From positions 125,376-189,375 of the forward strand of contig NZ_KE386569.1 of NCBI RefSeq assembly GCF_000427625.1: 64,000 nt of DNA. Reading direction: 5' to 3'. Position numbers and translations under genes: made by a program. This DNA is from Methylobacter luteus IMV-B-3098. Lineage in GTDB: Bacteria; Pseudomonadota; Gammaproteobacteria; Methylococcales; Methylomonadaceae. A model generated the notes under the pieces. That model had not been told where the DNA came from, ran no database searches, and worked only from the letters and a program-made list of their open reading frames with translations. Positions 58,113-64,000 of the stretch are shown piece after piece; positions within the stretch are counted from its first letter, which is position 1, and every line of letters begins with the position of its first letter.

Positions 58113-58505
58113 ATGCGTAAAAAACTTTATCCAAAAATTTCAAAGCAACTTTCAGCAGTTGTTGCCAATGAGGATGGCGTGCAGTTAAACGTTTTGGCAT
58201 TAGATACTAGCAGTGCGGAAATCTGTATTCAATGCGATATCAAGCAGCGCAATTTCATGACGCCGGGCGGCAGTTATGTGCGTGGCGGCAGGCCTGTGGA
58301 GTTATCCATTAGTTTGGAGTTGCCCGATGAAAACGGGCGGGTATCGCCTATAGCGGCGCGTTGTCATATTGCTTACTCGCGGAGAATTTCCAAGGATCTC
58401 TGTAAGATCGGCATGCGCTATATCGATATGGGAAAGAACGACTATAACCGGCTGATTCAATTTATCGAAAAAACGCTGGCTTCTAATAATGGCTTTGCCT
58501 ATTGA
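58113..58505 (+). CDS. PilZ-domain-like protein
   Basis: The 130-residue protein looks like a single PilZ-type beta-barrel, with a basic N-terminus and segments such as LDTSSAEICIQC, PVELSISLELPDENGRVSPIAARCHIAYSRR (given from first to last part) and a C-terminal helix. The RxxxR c-di-GMP motif is not clear at the N-terminus, so binding of c-di-GMP is uncertain. It lies between the hydroxylase gene and the convergent glnD. Confidence 0.65.
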   Translation: MRKKLYPKISKQLSAVVANEDGVQLNVLALDTSSAEICIQCDIKQRNFMTPGGSYVRGGRPVELSISLELPDENGRVSPIAARCHIAYSRRISKDLCKIGMRYIDMGKNDYNRLIQFIEKTLASNNGFAY

Positions 58506-58522
58506 TCGGTATGGACTGTTTT

Positions 58523-61162
58523 TTAATCGCTGCCCGTCTCCAGCATTTTAAGAATTTCCCTGCGTATTTGTTCTTGCTTGGTCGTGTCAGTGATAGGTTG
58601 TAATTGCTGATTGGTAATATAAAACATGTCTTCGGCGCGGCTGCCGATCGTGGTTATTTTTGCGCTATACAGATGGATGTTCTGCCGTATAAAGGCTCGG
58701 CCTATTTTGGATAAGAGGCCGGCACGGTCGGTTGTAATCAATTCTATGATCGTGTACCTGTTTAAAGGGTCTGCATGGAACCGAATGGTGGTCGGGATAG
58801 GGAAATGCTTGGCCTGTCTTGATTGGCGATGGATATTTTTGTGTTTTTTGACTTCCCGATGCAGCAGGTTGTGGCGCAGTGTCGTGCAGATATGGACTTC
58901 CCTGAACGGTTCGTTAATGGGTTCCCCTGATTGTTCCAGTACCTGAAAGCTGTTAAGCACATAATTATCCAGTGTGGTCATGATTCTGGCATCCAGAATC
59001 GTAAGCCCCAATTGGTCTAATGTTGCCGTGCTTATTGAAAAAATGGCCTCTTCATTTTTTGTATAAATGAAGACTTCAGCGCTGCCTCTCTGGGTTTGCG
59101 GGCGCAGCAGCACCAAAGGCAGTTCGTCCTCGCTGGAGGAGGCGATGGCAATGGTATGCCAGGCTATCTCATCCGCTGAGTATCTCAGGAAATAATCATC
59201 GCTGGCATGCTTCCATGACTGAGAAATGACGGGTTCGGATATACCAAGCTTGACCAGTTCGTCTTTGGCTTCTTTTTTATTTTCGAGTAAACGGTCTTCC
59301 AATGCTACCGGATTTTCCAGTCCTCTTTGCAGAGCGTTGTGCGTTACCGAATAAAGCTCCTGAAGCAATGCGTCTTTCCATGAATTCCACAGTTCCGGGT
59401 TAGTGGCGCGAATATCGGCCACGGTCAGTAGATACAAGTAATTCAGATATTCGATGCTGCCCACTTGCTGGGCGAATTCGTGGATGATATCGGGGTCGCT
59501 GATGTCTTTGCGTTGGGCCGTCATTGACATAATCAAGTGATTGCGGACCAGCCAAGTGATCAGCTTGGTATCATGTGATGAAAGATCGTGCTGAATGCAG
59601 AATTGCCTGGCAATTTCTTCGCCTATCACGGAATGGTCGCCATTTCGGCCTTTGGCGATATCATGAAACAGCGCGGCAATGTATAAAATTTCTGGCTTGG
59701 CAATCAGCAGAAAGATATCGTTGCAGAAGGGTAGTTCGTCAATGTGTTTTTCCAGCGCAAACCGGCGCAAGTTACCGATCACGAAAATCGTGTGCTCGTC
59801 CACTGTGTAAATATGAAATAAATCATACTGCATGCGTGCAACAATATTGGCAAAGCCGGGCAGATAGGCGCCTAAAACTCCATAACGGTTCATACGCCTT
59901 AATTGATGGGTAATGCCGCGCGGCTGGCGAAATATTTCCATGAAGAGGCGGTTGGCTGTCTTGTTCTTGCGAAACGCATCGTCGATCAGGTGTAGATTCT
60001 TGCGGATCAGGCGGATGGTCGTGGCTCTGATGCCTTTGAGCGACGGGTTTTGCTGCAGGATTAGAAAGATTTCCAGCAGAGTAGTTGGTTCCTGCTCGAA
60101 AATGTCGTCTTCAGTCGCTTCAAGATAACCATTGATAACAGAAAATTTAGCATTAAAAGGTAATGGTCTATAGACGGCTTCTCCACAGACGAAGCGCTCG
60201 TTAAACAATTGCAGCAACATTTCATTCAGTCTCTCGAGCCCGAGTACCGTTTTGAAGTAAAACTGCATAAACTGCTCGACATCCTGATTGTAGGTCTGAT
60301 TTTCCGTGCTAAAGCCAAATTGCTGGGCAAGATCGCGTTGATAATCAAAAATCAGACGGTCTTCGCCACGATTGGTCAATAGGTGCAATGCATAGCGGAT
60401 GCGCCAGAGCATATCCAGGGCAGCAACCAGCTCCGAATACTCGGATTCCGGCAGAAAGCCGTATTTGACCAGTTCCTTAAGGGTGGCGGAATTGTAATGA
60501 CGCTTAAATACCCAAGCGATAATTTGCATATCGCGCAATCCGCCCGGGCCTTCTTTAATATTCGGTTCGAGGTTGTAGGCTGTGCAGTGGAATTTGGCAT
60601 AACGCTGCCGCTGTTCTTCCATCTTGGCAATAAAAAACTGATCCGAGGGCCAGATTTTATCGGGCGCAGTGGCCTGTCTGAGTGTTTCATAAAGAGCAAT
60701 ATTGCCGGCAATCAGGCGCATTTCCATCAGGCTGGTCATAATTGTCTGATCATCCTGTGCGGCTTTAATGCATTCCTCGATAGTGCGCACGCTTTGTCCG
60801 GGTTTTAAGCCAATGTCCCACAGGAAAGTAGAGAAACTTGCCAATGATTCCTGATAAGGCGAGGTGTCATCCGAATCAAGCAAAACAACAATATCGATAT
60901 CCGAATAAGGAAATAATTCCCGGCGGCCATAACCTCCCACGGCGATCAGGCTCAGCGATTGGGCATAATCGCCGAGGTAATGCTGCCAGCAGAGGCTCAG
61001 GATTTTGTCGATGAAAATAGATTTTTCTTCAAGCAATCCGGAAACCGAACTGTGCGGGTCAAATTTTTGCCGCAGGTCGGCGTCTTTCTGCTTCAGCAGT
61101 TGTTTGAATTGTGACAAGCTGTCTTTTTCTGCAAACAACGCGGAGTTATTCAGATCATTCAC
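58523..61162 (-). CDS. glnD: bifunctional [protein-PII] uridylyltransferase / uridylyl-removing enzyme
   Basis: GlnD senses glutamine and adds or removes UMP on PII proteins, setting nitrogen assimilation. The 879-residue protein has a nucleotidyltransferase domain with GGYGRRELFPYSDID (76-90, D88 and D90 metal ligands), a PII-uridylyltransferase middle, the HD domain (ALFHDIAKGRNGDHS) and two C-terminal ACT domains (about 700-780 and 805-879) for glutamine. It overlaps map by four bases (ATGA), so the two are co-transcribed as in E. coli. No glnB is in the window. Confidence 0.97.
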   Translation of the reverse strand: MNDLNNSALFAEKDSLSQFKQLLKQKDADLRQKFDPHSSVSGLLEEKSIFIDKILSLCWQHYLGDYAQSLSLIAVGGYGRRELFPYSDIDIVVLLDSDDTSPYQESLASFSTFLWDIGLKPGQSVRTIEECIKAAQDDQTIMTSLMEMRLIAGNIALYETLRQATAPDKIWPSDQFFIAKMEEQRQRYAKFHCTAYNLEPNIKEGPGGLRDMQIIAWVFKRHYNSATLKELVKYGFLPESEYSELVAALDMLWRIRYALHLLTNRGEDRLIFDYQRDLAQQFGFSTENQTYNQDVEQFMQFYFKTVLGLERLNEMLLQLFNERFVCGEAVYRPLPFNAKFSVINGYLEATEDDIFEQEPTTLLEIFLILQQNPSLKGIRATTIRLIRKNLHLIDDAFRKNKTANRLFMEIFRQPRGITHQLRRMNRYGVLGAYLPGFANIVARMQYDLFHIYTVDEHTIFVIGNLRRFALEKHIDELPFCNDIFLLIAKPEILYIAALFHDIAKGRNGDHSVIGEEIARQFCIQHDLSSHDTKLITWLVRNHLIMSMTAQRKDISDPDIIHEFAQQVGSIEYLNYLYLLTVADIRATNPELWNSWKDALLQELYSVTHNALQRGLENPVALEDRLLENKKEAKDELVKLGISEPVISQSWKHASDDYFLRYSADEIAWHTIAIASSSEDELPLVLLRPQTQRGSAEVFIYTKNEEAIFSISTATLDQLGLTILDARIMTTLDNYVLNSFQVLEQSGEPINEPFREVHICTTLRHNLLHREVKKHKNIHRQSRQAKHFPIPTTIRFHADPLNRYTIIELITTDRAGLLSKIGRAFIRQNIHLYSAKITTIGSRAEDMFYITNQQLQPITDTTKQEQIRREILKMLETGSD

Positions 61163-61923
61163 ATTTCTTCCTGGCGCAGAGTTAGGATTTCATAACCGTC
61201 GGCCGTGACAAGGATGGTGTGCTCCCATTGAGCGGACAGGCTCCGGTCTTTAGTGACCGCGGTCCAGCCGTCAGCCAATACTTTGACATGGCGTTTGCCG
61301 AGGTTCAGCATGGGCTCAACGGTTAAAATCATGCCGGCTTCCAGCACTTCGCCGGTACCGGCCTTGCCGTAATGCAGGATCTGTGGGTCTTCATGGAAAT
61401 TTTTGCCGATACCGTGGCCGCAAAATTCCCTGACTACGGAATAACGATTGGCTTCGGCGTGTTTCTGTATGGCATGGCCTATGTCGCCTAAAGTGGCGCC
61501 CGGTTTGATTTGTTCAATGCCCCGAAACATGGCCTCGCGAGTCACATTGACCAGCCTTTTGGCATGCTGGCTCACTTCTCCTACACAGAACATTTTGCTG
61601 GTATCGCCGTGGTAATCATCTTTAATGACCGTAATATCAATATTGACGATATCGCCCGATTTAAGTTTCTTTTCACTGGGAATGCCGTGGCAGACCTGAT
61701 GATTGATAGAGGTGCAGATGGATTTCGGGAAACCGTGATAATTAAGCGGTGCCGGTATGGCTTTTTGCACGTCGACAATATAATCATGACAGATTTTATC
61801 GAGTTGCTCGGTAGTAACTCCTGGGACAACGTAGGGCGCAATCATTTCTAAAACTTCGGCGGCCAGTCTTCCGGCGATACGCATTTTTTCAATTTCACTT
61901 TCGGTTTTAATGATTATGCTCAT
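61159..61923 (-). CDS. map: methionine aminopeptidase type I
   Basis: Map removes the initiator Met from nascent proteins. The 254-residue protein is of the ordinary single-domain type. The metal ligands are in NIDITVIKDDYHGDTSKMF (two Asp), EFCGHGIG (His), TVEPML (Glu) and SAQWEHT (Glu), and the substrate His is in YHGFPKSICTSINHQVCHG. The gene diverges from rpsB, the arrangement found in E. coli. Confidence 0.97.
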   Translation of the reverse strand: MSIIIKTESEIEKMRIAGRLAAEVLEMIAPYVVPGVTTEQLDKICHDYIVDVQKAIPAPLNYHGFPKSICTSINHQVCHGIPSEKKLKSGDIVNIDITVIKDDYHGDTSKMFCVGEVSQHAKRLVNVTREAMFRGIEQIKPGATLGDIGHAIQKHAEANRYSVVREFCGHGIGKNFHEDPQILHYGKAGTGEVLEAGMILTVEPMLNLGKRHVKVLADGWTAVTKDRSLSAQWEHTILVTADGYEILTLRQEEM

Positions 61924-62046
61924 GGAGATGTTTGTTTGTGTTTGCTAAGGTTGTTTGGTGCTGGATATAACTGACGAGGCAGGATAAAGGTCTGGCTCTG
62001 AAGGTTGGTCAAGTTGTGACATGTGAAGAGTTTAACAGAGATTGGC

Positions 62047-62220
62047 TTGTTGTAAAAAGCTAATTATGATATAAAGTTAAGTTCATTTTTGTATTAATAC
62101 TCACACTTATCGTCACGTTTGGCAGGGTGCCGGTTCAATTTATTGAGGCTGGTTGCCAGGCGGGGTAAGTGGAGGCGTAACCCACTCGGACAAGCGTCCG
62201 ATTTTTAATCTTAGGAGAAA
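62047..62220 (+). promoter_or_regulatory. rpsB promoter candidate and structured mRNA leader
   Basis: TTGTTG (62047-62052) and TATAAA (62070-62075) at 17-base spacing form a possible promoter. The leader from about 62082 is unusually rich in paired segments, such as CGGAC/GTCCG around AAGC (62187-62200) followed by ATTTTT, just before the AGGAGA ribosome site. In E. coli, S2 represses rpsB-tsf through its leader; this could be the same control, but I have not verified the fold. Confidence 0.5.
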
Positions 62221-62223
62221 TTA

Positions 62224-62967
62224 ATGGCAGCAGTATCCATGCGTCAAATGCTTGAAGCGGGTGTTCATTTTGGACATCAAACTCGTTACTGGAACCCGAA
62301 AATGGCTAACTACCTGTTCGGCGCACGTAACAAAATCCATATCATCAACTTGGAAAAAACGCTTCCGCTGTTTAACGACGCCATGAATTATCTGGGTCAA
62401 ATGACCGCAAACAAAGGCACCATCCTGTTTGTCGGCACTAAAAAAGCAGCGCGCAAAGTTGTTGCGGAAGAAGCAAAACGTTGCGGCATGCCTTATGTCA
62501 ACCATCGCTGGTTAGGCGGCATGCTGACCAATTTCAAAACCATCAAGAAATCAATCAATCGTCTGAAAGAACTGGAAGCGATGAAAGCTGACGGCACGCT
62601 TTACCAACGGTTCAGCAAGAAAGAAGCGCTGGGCATGGAGCGTGAACTTGAAAAGCTCGAGCGTAGTCTGGGTGGTATCAAAGACATGAAAGGCATCCCT
62701 GATGTGATTTTCGTACTGGATGTAGGGTATGAGAAAAATGCAATCAGCGAAGCGAAGAAATTAGGCATTCCGGTGGTCGGTATTGTTGACTCCAATAACT
62801 CACCGGAAAGAATCGATTACGTCATTCCCGGTAATGACGATTCAATTCGAGCAGTTTCACTATACTGTCAAAGTGTTTCTGCGGCTGTAATGGAAGCTAA
62901 ATCGGCAAGTCTGGATCTGTCGGCAAAAGCCGATGACTTCGTTGAAGAAGCCACAGCAACAGAATAA
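62224..62967 (+). CDS. rpsB: 30S ribosomal protein S2
   Basis: S2 is a late-binding protein of the small subunit. The 247-residue protein has the family blocks [62 protein letters not shown] and [26 protein letters not shown] precedes the ATG at optimal spacing. tsf follows after 111 bases, with a terminator-like hairpin between. Confidence 0.98.
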   Translation: MAAVSMRQMLEAGVHFGHQTRYWNPKMANYLFGARNKIHIINLEKTLPLFNDAMNYLGQMTANKGTILFVGTKKAARKVVAEEAKRCGMPYVNHRWLGGMLTNFKTIKKSINRLKELEAMKADGTLYQRFSKKEALGMERELEKLERSLGGIKDMKGIPDVIFVLDVGYEKNAISEAKKLGIPVVGIVDSNNSPERIDYVIPGNDDSIRAVSLYCQSVSAAVMEAKSASLDLSAKADDFVEEATATE

Positions 62968-63029
62968 TTCACTCCCTCATTTTTAACAGGCAATGTCCTG
63001 TATGAGTGAGGGTTCAGATCAAGAAAAAA

Positions 63030-63053
63030 ACGCCTCCTCACGGGGGCGTTTTT
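63030..63053 (+). terminator. terminator/attenuator between rpsB and tsf
   Basis: ACGCCTCC and GGGGGCGT (one T-G pair) form an 8-bp stem around TCAC, followed by a run of T. It probably reduces tsf expression relative to rpsB, as the partial terminator does in E. coli. Confidence 0.78.
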
Positions 63054-63078
63054 ATAGTACGAACAGTGAGGAAAAATA

Positions 63079-63960
63079 ATGAGTATTACTGCAGCAATGG
63101 TTAAGGAACTGCGTGAGAGAACCGGTTCCGGCATGATGGAATGTAAAAAAGCGCTAGTCGAAACCAATGGCGATCTGGAACTGGCCATTGAAAACATGCG
63201 CAAAGCCGGTTTAGCCAAAGCCGATAAAAAATCAGGCCGTACTGCCGCTGAAGGTATTATCGGCGTGAAGGTCAGCGATGATGCGAAAACAGCGGTTATG
63301 GTGGATGTTAACTGCGAAACCGATTTTGTTGCCAAAGGTGATGATTTCGTCAATTTTGTTAACAATGTAACGGTTGCTTTACTGGCTTCCGATGTTGAAA
63401 CAGACGAGCAATTGCTGTCCATGAAATTGGCCGATGGCAGCATCGTTGATGAAGTGCGTCGCAGCTTGATTGCAAAACTGGGCGAGAATATCACCATCAG
63501 ACGTTTTGCAAAATACCATACGGCTCAAGGCGGTACCGCATGTTATCTGCATGGTAGCAAAATCGGCGTCATCGTCGAATTAGCCAAAGCGGATAGCGAA
63601 TTAGGCAAGGACATCGCGATGCATATCGCCGCAAGCAAACCTGAATGTGTTTCTGAAGATCAGGTGTCGGCGGAACTGATTGAGAAAGAGAAGGAAATTT
63701 TCTCGGCTCAAGCTGCGGAAAGCGGAAAGCCTGTGGAAATTATTGAAAAAATGATCGCCGGACGCATCAGTAAATTTCTGGCCGAAATCACCTTGTTAGG
63801 CCAGCCTTTTGTTAAAGACGACAAAATTAGCGTCGGTAAACTGGTCGCCTCAAAAGGTAACAACGTTATTCGCTTCACACGCTTTGAAGTAGGCGAAGGC
63901 ATTGAAAAGAAAGAAGAAAACTTCGCCGAAGAGGTTATGGCTCAAGTTAGAGGCAGTTAA
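63079..63960 (+). CDS. tsf: elongation factor Ts
   Basis: EF-Ts exchanges GDP for GTP on EF-Tu. The 293-residue protein has the N-terminal UBA-like domain (ERTGSGMMECKKALVE), the core with VDVNCETDFVAKGDDF, and the C-terminal LLGQPFVKDDKISVGKLV. It ends in a helical tail. The gene is complete and followed by a GC-rich hairpin. Confidence 0.98.
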   Translation: MSITAAMVKELRERTGSGMMECKKALVETNGDLELAIENMRKAGLAKADKKSGRTAAEGIIGVKVSDDAKTAVMVDVNCETDFVAKGDDFVNFVNNVTVALLASDVETDEQLLSMKLADGSIVDEVRRSLIAKLGENITIRRFAKYHTAQGGTACYLHGSKIGVIVELAKADSELGKDIAMHIAASKPECVSEDQVSAELIEKEKEIFSAQAAESGKPVEIIEKMIAGRISKFLAEITLLGQPFVKDDKISVGKLVASKGNNVIRFTRFEVGEGIEKKEENFAEEVMAQVRGS

Positions 63961-63966
63961 GAGAAC

Positions 63967-63987
63967 TCCCCGGCTACAGGCCGGGGA
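63967..63987 (+). terminator. GC-rich hairpin after tsf
   Basis: TCCCCGGC and GCCGGGGA form an 8-bp stem over TACAG, six bases after the tsf stop, followed by a weak T-rich stretch (ACTTTGTG). It is a likely terminator, although the T-run is poor. Confidence 0.6.
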
Positions 63988-64000
63988 ACTTTGTGCTAAT

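Overview
The window reads as a gammaproteobacterial chromosome: dense, GC-moderate and mostly syntenic housekeeping blocks. These are truA-trpF-trpB-trpA-accD-folC-dedD-cvpA-purF-metZ, nrdR-ribD-ribE-ribB-ribH-nusB-thiL-pgpA, initiator tRNA-rimP-nusA-infB-rbfA-truB-rpsO-pnp, glnD-map, and rpsB-tsf. A secreted P460-type cytochrome, a very long GltB-like protein and the gene order would suit a methanotroph of the order Methylococcales, but that assignment is inference; no methane monooxygenase or other diagnostic gene is present.

The left 8 kb is the accessory part. A partial IS3-family element (1 to about 1130) is inserted in what appears to be the attC site of an integron gene cassette. The cassette carries one unknown gene (1151-1771, minus strand) and is joined to an attI-like region and a full IntI-type integrase gene (1908-2879, plus strand). 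It is followed by an Hsp20 gene behind a sigma32-like promoter, a secreted reprolysin-like zinc metalloprotease with two fibronectin III domains, a complete IS1182-family element in a CTAG target, and a cytochrome P460-family gene.

From 8.5 to 17.3 kb are hemF (minus), then a plus-strand run: cysM, a YdbH-like AsmA-type protein, a lipoprotein that looks like a YnbE-YdbL fusion, rlmD, an MFS transporter, an L,D-transpeptidase and truA. A DUF2231-type membrane protein with a His-rich tail sits between truA and trpF. From 18.4 to 27.6 kb come the tryptophan end-genes, acetyl-CoA carboxylase beta, folC, dedD, cvpA, purF and metZ. A small minus-strand block follows (thioesterase, grxC, class II aldolase-like).

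From 29.3 to 35.0 kb is the riboflavin/nusB/thiL operon, in which the RibB protein has a GTP-cyclohydrolase-II-like half without the zinc cysteines. From 35.1 to 43.9 kb is the transcription-translation cluster that starts with an initiator tRNA, as in the E. coli metY-nusA-infB arrangement. Then come a family-5-like uracil-DNA glycosylase, uvrC, pgsA, a TetR regulator, a small zinc-ribbon-like protein and zapE.

On the minus strand from 56.4 to 49.1 kb is an 1827-residue glutamate synthase large-subunit homologue followed closely by a CysJ-type diflavin reductase, with no gltD or cysI in view. The window ends with a UbiF-like hydroxylase, a PilZ-like protein, glnD and map (minus), and rpsB-tsf (plus) behind a structured leader.

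The most unusual items are the IS-interrupted integron, the GltB-like/diflavin-reductase pair, the His-rich DUF2231 protein, the degenerate RibB-X protein and the YnbE-YdbL-like fusion. I did not find a clearly new defence, toxin or CRISPR system.
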